From Symbiodinium natans (Eukaryota; Sar; Dinophyceae; Suessiales; Symbiodiniaceae), in the NCBI GenBank assembly GCA_905221605.1, contig CAJNDS010000606.1, forward strand, positions 1 to 64,000: 64,000 nucleotides of DNA, read 5' to 3'. The notes under the pieces were generated by a model, which ran no database searches, was not told the origin of the DNA, and saw nothing but the letters and a program-made list of their open reading frames with translations. Each line of letters opens with the position of its first letter. Positions within the stretch are counted from its first letter, which is position 1. This document shows, piece after piece, positions 19,917 to 31,189 of the stretch. The position numbers were made by a program, and so were the translations under genes.

Positions 19917-22352
19917 TCAAGAAAAAGCAAAAGATTGCGGTTGCCAAAGAAGCCCGTGTGACTCAGGCCAGATGCGAACATCAGGTTTGAAATGCCAAAG
20001 CATTTCCCATGAAAGCCGAAAACGATCATCCAATGAAAAACCAGATGGCAGCTCCTCTCCTTCCATCCACCGTGACAGATGATCAGCAATAGTGTTTTCG
20101 AAACCAGCAACGTGATGAACATCCAGAGAAATGCCAGTATGCCAAGAAAGAAGCGAAAGCTTTTGCGCAAAGATAGCCAGGGGAAGAGATGTGCAGAACA
20201 ACTTGTTCGATGTAGATTCCGCCCCAGTATTGTCACACCAAGAAGGTACACAGATCTTAAGTCGTCCGCCAGGAAAGCATGAAGCCAAAAGAAGAACAAG
20301 CCCCATTTGGGCCAAAGTCTCCCAGCACGTGATGGCCTCTTGTGCAACTGACGGTAGATCAGAGATCAGTTTCTGAAGAGAACGAAGGCTGAATACCTCA
20401 GAAAACCACACTGCAGGTGCATCGCCCATCTTGATGAAACCGCCAATCCCAATCTTGTTGCCAGAAGCGCAGGCATCTGCAGCGAAAGCGTCTGGGAGCC
20501 AGCGAGGCGGCATAGCCAGGGGGCGAGAAAAGAAAGGCATCTGCGCCCATTGCTGCCAGTATCGCAGGAAGACCTTTGATTGATGCGAAAGTCGACGCTT
20601 GGATGACGCAGGATTGGTTATGCGAAGCCAGATACGCTTTGGTGAAATACCAACACGTCGTAGATCTGCTTTGCTGCGCAAGGCCTGATGTTTCACCGAA
20701 AGGAGACGACCACCCAGAGGGAGCGCCGCGCCAGGTAACTGCCGCTGGATCAGAAGGTCATCTGAAATGCATGAAATGAACTCAATCCACTGTGAAGGCT
20801 CCACGGAGTATGAAGTTGCAACTGGACGACGCATGTCATCGTACAAACATGACAACCAAGGCTTAAGCAGTTTGTGCATCTGGAAAACCCACTGCAAATA
20901 ACCGGCAACGATCTCCAATTCATGCCGCGTAGTGAACTCGCCTTTGAGCAGTGTCGACAGCATTGTACGCAATTTCTCGAGCTTCTCGTATGGCAGATGA
21001 AAGGAGTGTGAGCGCAGGTTAAACGACCAGCCTATCCAAACCACACGTGCACCAAACTGTAATTTGGCCCACGAGAGAGGAATATTGAAGCACTGGCACA
21101 CAGAAATGATCATCGACGACGTCAAAGCTGCCACTTCGCAAGGTTGAACCATGTAAAAATCATCCACGTAAGCGCACAGGGAATGCTTCAAGAAAATCAG
21201 CAAATGCAGAAACCTTATGAAGAAAGCTGAAAGCCTAGCCCACCAAAAGGCTGAAAACGCTGCACCGAAAGGGCAGCATTTATATGCAAAGCAGATGGAT
21301 GCCAGCTGCAGCATATTGAGACCCCACTCTTCAGGGTGTATTCGTATTGTTTTGTGTGCCCCCTTGATGTCCATAGCAAATGCCAGAAAATCTGTATCAT
21401 CTCCCCTGAGGGGCCATGATGCGCGAATATCCTGCAGAGACGGCATCATGTAGCGCTCCGGAATGTAGCAACCAGCATTTGTATTGGATATAGAACTGTC
21501 CATGATCAAGCGAGGAGCTTTAGTAGGATGCTTGACAATGTTGCACTTGCCCACGGCAGTGAGATTCGGCCAACGTGACTGCGCCGTCTCCAGTGAACCA
21601 ACCTCTTCCAAGAAGCCAGCAGCCACCTCCTGCTCAATGAGATCACGGAACAACTCCGGATCCTTTTCTGCCTCACTCCAGTTACCAGTGCAGTGTTGAA
21701 GAGGTGGTGGATCGAAGTCGTTTGACTCTAGCGGAATCAGAACCCCAGACACAGGTATATTGCGACGGTACCCTGTCGGCACCCCCTCATGCAAGCATGG
21801 CCATAGCGACACATCTTTATCAGAAATGAAGGAAGCCACAGCCTCCAAAGCTGACAGAGAATAAGGCTGCCCAGCCGAAACTTGCCAATCCAAACCAGAA
21901 GATGGTGCCAAAACCGCATCCCAAATTGCACGCAATTCGAAAACCTCCTCTGAAGTGAACAGCGGGGAGTTTGTATTATTTGCCACATGCTCTCGGAGGC
22001 GTTGTGGAGCACGAAGCTGCAAAAGCTTTGCATGCAGCTTGTGGCGTACTTCACGTAGGACATCATCCTTTCCTGGCTGTGGCGAGGACCAATCTGGCAT
22101 GCTAAAGATCCCCCCCCCATCCTGGGTAGCACATGGAAAGGAAGCTGACATAGGTTTGCGTGGAAGCAGCTGCATACATTCCTGCAAGACAACGAAGTGT
22201 GCGTCTGGCGGCGGCGTAAATAAAGGAAGAACTTGCTGGGCGAAGGCGTTGGCCAAACTTTCCGGGTACGCGGCAGTCAAGCGAGACAGATGCTGCCCAG
22301 TCTCATCTTGACGCCCCAGATCTGTGCGTGTGCATCCTTCCCATGTGGGCAA
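19917..22352 (-). CDS. YRE-2 pol C-terminal part: reverse transcriptase and RNase H
   Basis: An 811-residue open frame, the downstream part of the YRE-2 polyprotein. RT motif A is AMDIKGAHK near residue 327. The catalytic YVDD lies in AYVDDFYMV near 396, preceded by a CPFGAAFSAFWWAR block. RNase H follows with ADACASG near 627, SWCDNTGAES near 706 and the terminal IADHLSRW near 760. The variant DxxxAH and FWWAR block are also seen in YRE-5, which marks these two as closer to each other than to YRE-1 or YRE-4. The frame starts after a frameshift that separates it from the methyltransferase segment upstream. Confidence 0.85.
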   Translation of the reverse strand: MPTWEGCTRTDLGRQDETGQHLSRLTAAYPESLANAFAQQVLPLFTPPPDAHFVVLQECMQLLPRKPMSASFPCATQDGGGIFSMPDWSSPQPGKDDVLREVRHKLHAKLLQLRAPQRLREHVANNTNSPLFTSEEVFELRAIWDAVLAPSSGLDWQVSAGQPYSLSALEAVASFISDKDVSLWPCLHEGVPTGYRRNIPVSGVLIPLESNDFDPPPLQHCTGNWSEAEKDPELFRDLIEQEVAAGFLEEVGSLETAQSRWPNLTAVGKCNIVKHPTKAPRLIMDSSISNTNAGCYIPERYMMPSLQDIRASWPLRGDDTDFLAFAMDIKGAHKTIRIHPEEWGLNMLQLASICFAYKCCPFGAAFSAFWWARLSAFFIRFLHLLIFLKHSLCAYVDDFYMVQPCEVAALTSSMIISVCQCFNIPLSWAKLQFGARVVWIGWSFNLRSHSFHLPYEKLEKLRTMLSTLLKGEFTTRHELEIVAGYLQWVFQMHKLLKPWLSCLYDDMRRPVATSYSVEPSQWIEFISCISDDLLIQRQLPGAALPLGGRLLSVKHQALRSKADLRRVGISPKRIWLRITNPASSKRRLSHQSKVFLRYWQQWAQMPFFSRPLAMPPRWLPDAFAADACASGNKIGIGGFIKMGDAPAVWFSEVFSLRSLQKLISDLPSVAQEAITCWETLAQMGLVLLLASCFPGGRLKICVPSWCDNTGAESTSNKLFCTSLPLAIFAQKLSLLSWHTGISLDVHHVAGFENTIADHLSRWMEGEELPSGFSLDDRFRLSWEMLWHFKPDVRIWPESHGLLWQPQSFAFS

Positions 22353-22749
22353 ACGCCAGCCAGGCTCTGAAGTGATCGAAGAGATGTCGCAAACGCCCAG
22401 TGCTTAAACCAATCCTGCTGCCACTGGCAAGCGGACGTGACGACCACATCAGCTGCCACAGAGTTTAGGTAGAACTGAGCCTCCTTCAAAAGCCAAAGCA
22501 TAGAGTTCCTGGGATGCTCAAGACTGGTTTGGCCACCGGACTCAAACACTGCCAGCAGCAAAGATATGCAACGGGTTGCCAACGTAAAGCTGGTATGCAA
22601 GCGTTCGGACTCTGCCTCAGTAAGATCAGACCTGCCATAAGCTCATCTGGAGTGCGGATAGCCCGAGGCCCACCGTCTTCTCGAAGCTTAACCAGCGAAA
22701 ACTCGCCACAGGGTGGACTAGCATGTGCCAATTTAAAGACACCATTGTG
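22340..22749 (-). pseudogene. YRE-2 methyltransferase-like domain, C-terminal half, frameshifted
   Basis: Directly after the YRE-3 insertion point the frame continues HNGVFKLAHASPPCGEFS, containing the PC motif of C5-methyltransferase-like enzymes. It then shifts frame near 22600 into a segment with LEHPRNSMLWLL (ENV/ENP-like motif) and CPHGKDAHAQ (the C-H-H module also seen in the other elements). A last shift near 22340 leads into the RT frame. The N-terminal half lies at 35622 and above; the two halves meet in frame when YRE-3 is removed. The two frameshifts mean this copy cannot make a full methyltransferase domain. Confidence 0.65.
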
Positions 22750-22950
22750 TTCTCCCAACAAGCACTGCATGACCTAACCCTAGTTGGGGAGAGGAGTCAA
22801 ACCCTAATCCTAAGTCCCAAAAGGGAGGGGCTTAGGGTACAACCGACTCGCTCTCCTGTTTTCAGCGGTGCTGCTCTGGGCGAAAGAGTAGAATGCTTCG
22901 TGGGAAAGGCTGGGCAATGTCCCACGAGCATGAAAGGCCATCACACCCCC
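22750..22950 (-). repeat. YRE-3 split direct repeat B2
   Basis: 201 bp, same as 23265-23465; starts TTCTCCCAACAAGC. Confidence 0.88.
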
Positions 22951-23112
22951 TGTTGAGGTGAGATGAGGTCCCGAGGCGGGACCGGGGCTACTCCACTTTG
23001 GGAGGCAAGTAGGCAGTTCTGAGGGGCTACTCCACTTTGGGAGGCGGGATCCGGACGGATCCAGGCTTTGGGAACGCTAGGCTTTGAATGAGAAAGGGCA
23101 GTGGTGGGCGGG

Positions 23113-23264
23113 CGAAGAAAGCAGAAGGCCCCACCTAGGGGTTAGGTCAAGGCCAGCTGTGAGCCGGAGATGCTCCAGCTGTGCAAGGCATGCCTGGGCA
23201 AAATGCAAACGGCGGTGCATGATTCACTTGTGGGAAAACACACGGGAACCAAAAACCCGAAGCG
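23113..23264 (-). repeat. YRE-3 split direct repeat A2
   Basis: 152 bp, same as 35470-35621. It ends CGGG-AACCAAAAA-CCCG followed by AAGCG. Confidence 0.88.
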
Positions 23265-23465
23265 TTCTCCCAACAAGCACTGCATGACCTAACCCTAGTT
23301 GGGGAGAGGAGTCAAACCCTAATCCTAAGTCCCAAAAGGGAGGGGCTTAGGGTACAACCGACTCGCTCTCCTGTTTTCAGCGGTGCTGCTCTGGGCGAAA
23401 GAGTAGAATGCTTCGTGGGAAAGGCTGGGCAATGTCCCACGAGCATGAAAGGCCATCACACCCCC
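23265..23465 (-). repeat. YRE-3 split direct repeat B1
   Basis: 201 bp, same as 22750-22950, abutting A2 without any gap. Confidence 0.88.
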
Positions 23466-23547
23466 ACTTCAGGGGCCCAGGGCAGACCGGTGAATGCATT
23501 AGGCCTATCTACCCCCACCGCGGGCGGTCTGGCTGGTGCGCGGGGCA

Positions 23548-24824
23548 CTAGGCTGGATGTGCTGAAACCTGCACTAGGCCAGTGCTGCAGTTGGCGTTTG
23601 GGGGCCATAGGCTGACCTCGTGCTCCGACCGACCTAGGTCTTGCAGCTGGATGTGGAGTTTTTTGGATTTGGTCGCGCCGGTGAACTTCCGCAGGCGGTT
23701 TCGGCTAAGGTCGTCAGCGTCCGTGTTCTTTACTCCCGGTATGTGGCCCACTTCTAGGCTCAGTCCTTTAGCGTGGGCCCAGGAGGCTACCTTCTGCAGG
23801 AAGAGGCTGAGGGGAAAGGCGGCGGTAAACAGCTTGTTGACTGAGGCTTGTGTTGGGCTGTTGTCGCTGGGAGTGGGCAAGCAGAAGCGAAGGCTGGAGC
23901 AACCGGTGGCCGAGTAGTCCATCTGCAATAGGACCCACTGCGCGACGGTCTCGAAGCAGGCAATATATTGCTGGGAATCCTTCGTGAGGAAAGGCCAGTG
24001 GGCACGTAGTTCTGCTATGGACCACTGTTGTGCGAACCAGAAAGTTTGGCTGGACGTGCACAACCAGCCCCCGATCCCAACTTGCGAGCCATCTGCCACG
24101 GCGTCTGCTGCAGAGAGGCAAGGGAGTAAGGGCGGCTGGGCTAGGGGCATGCGGAATTCGTGCGTAAAGCACTGAGCAGCCAGTGTAAGGCGGCTTTGCT
24201 GTCGTTGCGCAATGTGATTTCCTGTGCGTTTGGGTCAGCGATGCGCACCCATACAGTCTTGTCTGCAGCTGGGATGGGCCAGATGTCCGTTATCGACGAC
24301 ACCGGCTTCCCTTTGACGGCGTCCTTTGTGACCCGGCACTGAGAGTCTAGGCACCACAGGACCTGTGGCCAGCTGCGAGGTGGGATGGGGTATTGGGTCC
24401 CTGGCGGGCTGTGCAAGTCTGCATTTAGCGGGGCGGCAAAACAGCGCAGGTGTGAGCTTATGCTAGTGGCCCACATCAATAGGCCGAGGCAAGATTCGAG
24501 CTCCTTGCGGGGGACGCGCTTGTGCTCCAGAAGGCCGAGTAGCTGGGCGCGCAGCTTATCCAGCTTGGGCTGTGCCAGGCATACGGACTCTGTGGCAAAG
24601 CAGAACTTCCAACCGCACCACACGAGTTGGTCGCCGAAAGCGGCTTTCTTCCAGCTGAGTGGGGCTCCGATGACCGTGAGGAAGGCCACTGTGAGGGCTA
24701 GCTGTGCTGCGTGCGTTGCGTGCCTGCGAGTCATCCTAAGCCCTGAGGCACAGGCGCGCTCGATTTGCGGGAGCTTGGGCTGACTTTTGGACAGCATCTC
24801 TCGCGGAGAGATTTGACATTGCAA
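23548..24824 (-). pseudogene. YRE-3 RT C-terminal and RNase H remnant
   Basis: Two frames joined by a shift near 24145. The upstream one (24824-24141) matches the region after the RT active site of YRE-2 (GAPLSWKKAAFGDQLVWCGWKF, then KELESCLGLLMWAT). The downstream one (24150-23548) is RNase H: DAVADGSQVGIGGW, then SLEVGHIPGVKNTDADDLSRN. The RT palm with DxxxA and xDD is absent; tandem repeats begin where it should be. The element can therefore not reverse-transcribe itself. Confidence 0.75.
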
Positions 24825-25480
24825 GTGCAGGCCAATACTACTGGCAGAAACGGCCTTACTGCGTGCACGGCGTGCCGTGCTCGATTACTGGGAGCCTTGG
24901 CACTATTCGGCCGACTTTTGGGCAGCATCTCTTGAGGAGATATTGGGCATAGGAAGTGTAGGCAAAGACTGGCAGAAACAGGCATTGCTGTGCCTGAGGT
25001 CCGGGCGCGCGATTGCTGGGAGCTTTGCCACTGTTCGGCCGACTTTTGGGCCGTGTCTCCTGAGGAGATATTTGGCATATGAAGTATGGGCAGTGCAGGC
25101 AAAAAGGGGCATTGCTGCGCATGAGGCACATGCGTGCTCGATGTCGGGGAGCTTTGACTCTGTTATGCAGACTTTTGGGCGGCATCTCTCGCGGAGAGAG
25201 TTGGCTCGCAAGTATAGGCGAATACTGGCAGGAATGGTAGGCGAATACTGGCAGGAAAGGCATTGCTGCGTGTACAGCGTGCCTGCGTGTCATCCTAAAC
25301 CCTGAGGCACAGGCACGCTCGATTTCTGAGAGCTTGGCACTGTCAGGCTGACTTCTGGCAGCTTCTCTCGGGAAGAGATTTGGCACGCAAAACGTAGGCG
25401 AACACATGCAGAAATGCGAGTATTGTATCATCCAAAACCTTGAGGTATTGCGCGCTCAATTTCTGGGAGCTTCCGCAGGC
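24741..25480. repeat. Tandem repeat family 1 (about 120-180 bp) in YRE-3
   Basis: At least six units are recognised by GCTCGATT-x-TGGGAGCTT...GACTTTTGGGC and CATCTCTCGCGGAGAGA. They occur near 24757, 24889, 25010, 25136, 25317 and 25444, with relatives at 32978 and 33127. Units are diverged; no gene seen. Confidence 0.75.
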
Positions 25481-25599
25481 TTCACTCGTGTTCTTGTGTG
25501 AATCCCTGCATCTACCCCGTGTGCATGCCTCGGGGTCGCATCTCTCAGGGCGAAGACTCGTGAGAAGTATCAGCCAAAGACATGGGCATAGATGGCACC

Positions 25600-28000
25600 G
25601 TCGCAAGCAGTATGCGGGCGCGCGCCATCCTAAGCCCCGAGAACCGAGGCAGGATGGCTGGGTTGGCGTCGCGAGCTTCGCACGCGGACGCTAGGGCGAT
25701 TCTCTTAGGCGCCGGCTGGACTTTTGCGCCTGCATTTTTGGAGGTCCTTGTGAATTGCTCGGGCGCCCCGAAGGCTTTGCGACTTCTCCTCATGGTCGAG
25801 GGACAGGTTTTACCGCTCCTCTCGAGGCTCAAATGCATGAAAAATGGTAGCCAGAACATAGGCATAGATGGCATTGTTGCGGCAGGTGTGGGCGCGTGCC
25901 ATCCTAAACCTTCAAAGGCTCAGGCAGGATGGCCGGGCTGGCTTTGCGAGCGGCGCCCGCGGGCATGAGTGTGATTTGCTAAGCAGTGGCTGGACTTTTG
26001 CAAGTTTGGAAGTCCTTGTGAATTGCTCGGGTGCCCCGAAAGCTTTGAGACTTTCCGCATGGTCAAGGGACAGGTTTTACCGCACCTTTCGAGGCTCAAA
26101 TGCATGAAAAATGGTAGCCAATACAAAGGCATAGATGGCACTGTTGCGGGCAGGTGTGTGCGCGTGCCATCCTAAACCGTCAAGAACTCAGGCAGGATGG
26201 CCAGGTTGGCTTCGCGAGCGGCGCCCGCGGACACGAGGGCGGTTTGCTTAAGCATTGGCTAGACTTTTGCGCCTGCAAGTTTGGAAGTCCTTGCGAAATG
26301 TTCGGGGGCCCCCGCAAGCTTTGCGACTTCTCCTCATGGTCAAGGGACCGGTTTTACCGCACCTCTCGAGGCTCAAATGCATGAAAAATGGTAGCCAATA
26401 CAAAGGCATAGATGGCATTGTTGCGGGCAGGTGTGTGCACGTGCCATCCTAAACCCTCAAGAACTCAGGCAGGATGGCCGGGCTGGCTTCGCGAGCGGCG
26501 CCCGCGGACACGAAGGCGGTTTGCTTAAGCCCTGGCTGGACTTTTGTGCCTGCAAGTTTGGAAGTCCTTGTGAATTGCTCGGGTGCCCCGAAAGCTTTGA
26601 GACTTCTCCGCATGGTCGAGGGACGGGTTTTACCGCACCTCTCAAGGCGCAAATGCATGGGAAATGGTAGCCAATACATAGGCATCGATGCCAGTGTTGC
26701 GGGCAGGTGTGTGCGAGTGCCATCCTAAACCCTCAAGAACTCACGCAGGATGGCCGGGCTGGCTTCGTGAGCGGCGCCCGCGGACACGGGGGCGGTTTGC
26801 TTCAGCATTGGCTAGACTTGTGTGCCTGAAAGTCTTGAGGGCCTTGTGAATTGCACCGATGCCCCAAAAGCTTTGGGACTGCTCCTCATGGTCGACGGAC
26901 AGGCTTTGAGAGACTTGAAAGGCCATATCCTGGGCAATAGTACCGGTGATGCGGCTCGGCTGTGAAGAGGGCTTGGCTGCTTCGTGGCTGGGGAGGCTGG
27001 GTAGATTCTTGGCGAGCTCTGAGGCTGTGGCCCGAAGGGAGGGGAGTGGCCAGAATACAAGGCCAGGCCCTTGACGCCGCGGCTCGAGGTTCGGGGCTTG
27101 ATTAGGGCTCGTCAGCCTGTCGGCTACGACATTAGTGGTGAGCGGCCTTGGCGTGGCTCGTGCAGCCGGGCGTCCTGGCTTGCTGGCGCCGGGCAGATCC
27201 GAGTTCTGCATGCCTTCGTGCAATACGCGTATGGGTCTGGCGTGCGAGGAGGCGAAGGAGCAGGCTGGGCTGTCAGGGCAGGCACGAGCTGTCAGAGCAT
27301 CTTGGGGCGCATGTCGCCCGCAGGAGAAACGAGGTCGGTGCAGGGGCTGTCGTTTGCGAGGAACGCTGGCTGTGGCTTGGCGCGTTCATGGCCCAGGCTG
27401 CAGGTTGAGATGAGTGCTGGCCCGCTTAAGGCTGCGGCCCAAATCTTCAGGCCAGGAAAAGTTTTGGTTCTTGGCTCGCCTGACGGTTGCGGGCTGAGGC
27501 AGAAGGCGAATTTCAGCTCTTGGTGCAGCAACATGCTGAAGGCTAAGATGGAGGCCTGGCCCCCCCTTTCACTACACGGCCTGCTTAAAGCCAAATTGGC
27601 CAAGAGTTTCCTTGGTCTTTTGGGGCTGCAACCCTCGGCTTCAGGCCACGTGTGCCACCCTAAAACCCCACGTGCACAGGCAGGATGGCCGGGTTGGCGT
27701 CGGTAGCTGCGCGCACGGACACGAGGGCCTTTGCGCATAAGCAATGGCTGGACTTTTGTGCCCGAAACTTTTGAAGTCCTTCCGATGCCCTAAAAGCTTG
27801 GGACTTCTTCTCATGGTTGAGGAACGGGTTTTGCCGACCTCTCAAGATGAAGATGCATGGGAAGCGGTAGCAAGTGCCTAGGCATAGATGGCATTGTCGC
27901 GGGCAGTGTATGGGAAAGTGCCATCCCGACCCCCAGTCCCCAAGTGCACAGGCAGGATGGCCGCGTTGGCGTCGCGGGCGGCGTGGCTTCAAGCTGAAGG
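25600..28000. repeat. Tandem repeat family 2 (about 270-277 bp) in YRE-3
   Basis: Five consecutive units begin near 25622, 25892, 26161, 26438 and 26715 (GCCATCCTAAACC, then CAGGCAGGATGGCCGGG, GGCTGGACTTTTG, GCCCCGAAAGCTTTG, AGGCTCAAATGCATG). More diverged ones lie near 27653 and 27918. Spacing is a constant 270-277 bp. Apparent frames are repeat shadows. Confidence 0.85.
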
Positions 28001-29260
28001 CCAGGATACAGGCATTGGCCCCCCCCCGAGACTGCGCCCCACTGGGGGCTGAGGGTTGAGGCTGAGGGCGAAGACGCGGGCTTGTCGTCCTCGAGGCTTC
28101 CGCTGAAAGCCGAAGGCTAAAGAAAGAACTGTTTAGCCCCTTCCTTGAGATTGCCAAGAAGAAGGTTTTGGCCGCTCTGAGATTGCGTCTTAACTGGGCA
28201 CTGCGGGCTGGGGCTGAAGTCGAAGGCGTGGGATTGTCTGCCGCTCAGGGCCGAAAGCGAAGATAACTGCTTGGCCCCCCTTGAGGTTGCGGCTTCAAGC
28301 TGAAGGCCTAAGATACAAGCTGTGGCCCCCTTGAGACTGCGGCTCAACGGGGGGCTGTTGCTGGGGCTGAAGACGAAGACGCAGGCTTGTATTCTGTGAG
28401 GCTTCCCCTTGGAGGCTAAGATCTCTGCTTGGCCTCCCTTGAGGTTGCGGCTTGCAGGTGAGAGCCAAGATGGAGGCTTCGGCCTTTGTGAAGCTGCGGC
28501 TCGACTGTGGGCGGCGAGGTGAGGCTGGCGGCGAAGATGCAGGCTTGTCTTTGCGAGGCTGCCGTTTAGGGCGCCAGGATAACTTCTTGGCCCGCCCTTG
28601 AGGTGGCGGCTACGGCCCCCCTGAAACTGCGGCTCCGTTGGGGGCTGCGGGCCGAGGCTAGAAGCGAGAATGTGGGCTTGCCCTCCTTGAGGCTCTCGCT
28701 TGCAGCCGAAGGCTAAAGGCGGCCAGGACCATGGCTTGGGTCCTTAGTCTGCTGTTCAGGCCGAAGGCTGAAAAGAGGTTTTAGCTCGCCTGGGGGCTGC
28801 AGGCAAAGGCGAGCGTAAGGGCTTGGGCGCTATGGGGCTGCGGCCTGAAGCGGAAGGCTGTAAGATCCCCGTTTGGGGCCTGTGGGCTCCACTTGGGCAG
28901 TTCATGGGCAACTCCACCGTGAAGAACTCTGCCACGAGGAAGTGAACTGCACCTGGCGAGAGGGGTTGCTAACCCTAGCAAGGTCCTACAGGCGGTTCGT
29001 GGGCAACCCCACAGTGAAGAACTCCGCCACGAGGAAGTGAACTGCACCTGGCGAGAGGGGTTGCTATCCCTAGCAAGGTCCTACAGGCAAAGAAAAAACA
29101 CACGGGCAGTTGTTTGTGACAGTCAAACCCACGCGGGACCTGCACAAGGACATGTGGAGGTCACTGAAGGCCGCGCGCGTGGCTGTGCTGGCTAGGCGTT
29201 CCCAAATGCTATAGGCCATCCGTGGCGTAGGCAGGTAGGCAGCATATGAGGCGGGCACAG
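28001..29260. repeat. GC-rich degenerate repeats and a 92-bp duplication in YRE-3
   Basis: 28001-28880 consists of loosely repeating GGCTGCGGC/GGCTGAAGGCGAAG phrases. 28911-29094 holds two tandem copies of about 92 bp (GTGAAGAACTCYGCCACGAGG, then CTAGCAAGGTCCTACAGGC), with a diverged third near 29640. No gene recognised. Confidence 0.6.
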
Positions 29261-29869
29261 TTTACGGACCCGCAGGGCAGGTGCAGACGAGGGCGTGAGT
29301 CGGCCCAAACGCGTCTGGGGATGTGGCTGTTGGCAAACCCAAGCCGTGCGCCTGCGAGGAAGGTGCCTGGCCTTGGCGCTTGTGGACCATATTGGCTGAA
29401 ACCTGCCCATGTTACGCACGGGCATGTTTGGCCTCTTGCGCAGATTCTTTCCGAGGCCAAGGCAAGGGCTGTTGGCGTGGCCAGGGCAGGGCCAGAAGGC
29501 TTTACCTGACAGGGGGCTTGTGTGAGGGCTGGGAGAGCTGATACTTGGGCAAGCTCAAGGGCAAGGGACGTGGCTACTTGTGGCAAGTCTGCCACAGGAC
29601 GTGTGCATTTGGGCAGACTGGTGGGTTCGTGGGCAGGGTTACCCTGAGGAACTCCACGACGATGTTGTGGGATGTACCTGGCGAGCGGGGCAGCTAATCC
29701 TAGAGATGTCACAGCTAGGTCAAGGCAAGGGGAACACACGGGCAGTCGTACTTTGCGGTGTGCCCTGAAGACGCGCGGTCCTGTGGACGTCCTGACGGCT
29801 TTGCTGGGCTGGGACAGTCCCAACAACAACAGGCCATCCGACCTGGGATGTGTTTCTTCCCGACCAACG

Positions 29870-30990
29870 AGGAGAAGGCTTTGCGGGCACTGGCTGGCCG
29901 ACCTGGGCGGTAGCTGAAGGCTCGCCGACCAGGGCGGTGGCTGATGGCCGACTTGGCGGTGGGCGGGTCGGCGTGGGCGCGGGTCCTTAGACCGCTGGCT
30001 GTCCCGTGACTACCCGAAGCGGGGCCGTTGTGGGCACTGGCTGGCCGACCTGGGCGGTGGCTGAAGGCTGGCCGACCTGGGCGGTGGCTGATGGCTGAGG
30101 GCGGTGGCTGAAATCTGGCCGACCTGGGCGGTGGCTGATGGCTGGCCGACCTGGGCGGTGGTTGATGGCAAGGCGGTCTGCACCGACTGGGCGTCGGCGG
30201 CAGGCGGGCCCTGTGCACTACCGAGAGCAGGAGCTCACGAGCTTTTGGGCCCAATTGCATGAAATGCAAAGTTCCAGCTTGATGGTGCAGACTGCCTGCG
30301 GTAAAGCAGTCACTGTAGGCTGCGCGGGGCTGGGCCAGCCCCAAAACACTGAGAAACATCCGAGGAGAAGGCGGAGTCTTCCGACTCAGGCGGAGGCAGC
30401 TGGGCAGAACTCCAGCGTGAGTCCGAGGCGGACCACCAGTCTATGACACGCAGGGCATGTCTAAATGTGGGCGTGGGGCGAACCCAATGGCATCTGAGCG
30501 CACCGCTGCTGGCAAGCAAAATTTGCGTCTAGAGCCAGGCACGCAGACGTAGGCGGCTGGGCAAAGTTCCAGCGTAAGTCCGAGGCGGACCAATAGTCTG
30601 TGACACGCAAGGAATGTCCATGCGTGGACAGAAGGTAAGCCTGGCGGCAGGGGCAATGCGCTTGCGAGGGGAATGCTGAAGCTTCCGATTCGGGCATAGG
30701 CGGCTGGCAAGTCCCAGCGTGAGTCCGAGGCGGACCACGAGTCTATGACACGCAGAGCATGTCTAGACGTGGGCCTAAGAACAAGGCCGGCGAGAACAAG
30801 CAGCGCGCTGCAAGAAGAAACAGTGGCAGGGCTTTTGCGGTGAGGCATGAGCAATAAGTAGGCAGCTGGGAAAAAACTCCAGCGTGAGTCCGAGGCGGAC
30901 CATCAATCCCTGCAAGGAAGAGCGGGATCTTCGATTCAGGCACAGGCGGCAGGCGGCTGGGCAAGGCTCCAGTGTACACGTAACTATGAC
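29870..30990. repeat. Minisatellites in YRE-3
   Basis: 29880-30175 holds about nine units of 25-35 bp built on CTGGCCGACCTGGGCGGTGGC. 30390-30990 holds about five units near 155 bp with CAGCGTGAGTCCGAGGCGGACCA (30412, 30565, 30717, 30880 and a partial). No gene recognised. Confidence 0.75.
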
Positions 30991-31189
30991 ATGCAGAGCA
31001 TGTCAATACGTGGGCCTGATATAGGCCCGGCGCAACAAGCAGCGCGCTTGCGCCAGTGCATGCCATTTCCTTATGCCTAAGTCTGCCTGTGCATTTCGCA
31101 AGATGTCAGAATTGGCGCACACAGGCCTCTTCAGGGCAAAGGGACGAGCTTGACCGCATCTCTCTAGGCAAAAATGCATGATGCCTAGG

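Noticed and set aside
25600-26740. CRISPR-like array
   Set aside because: The 270-bp units are tandem without distinct spacers and the genome is eukaryotic.
24856-27744. Several 100-200 residue frames in the tandem-repeat region, including Cys-rich ones
   Set aside because: The same frames recur with the repeat period and carry no motif; treated as repeat shadows.
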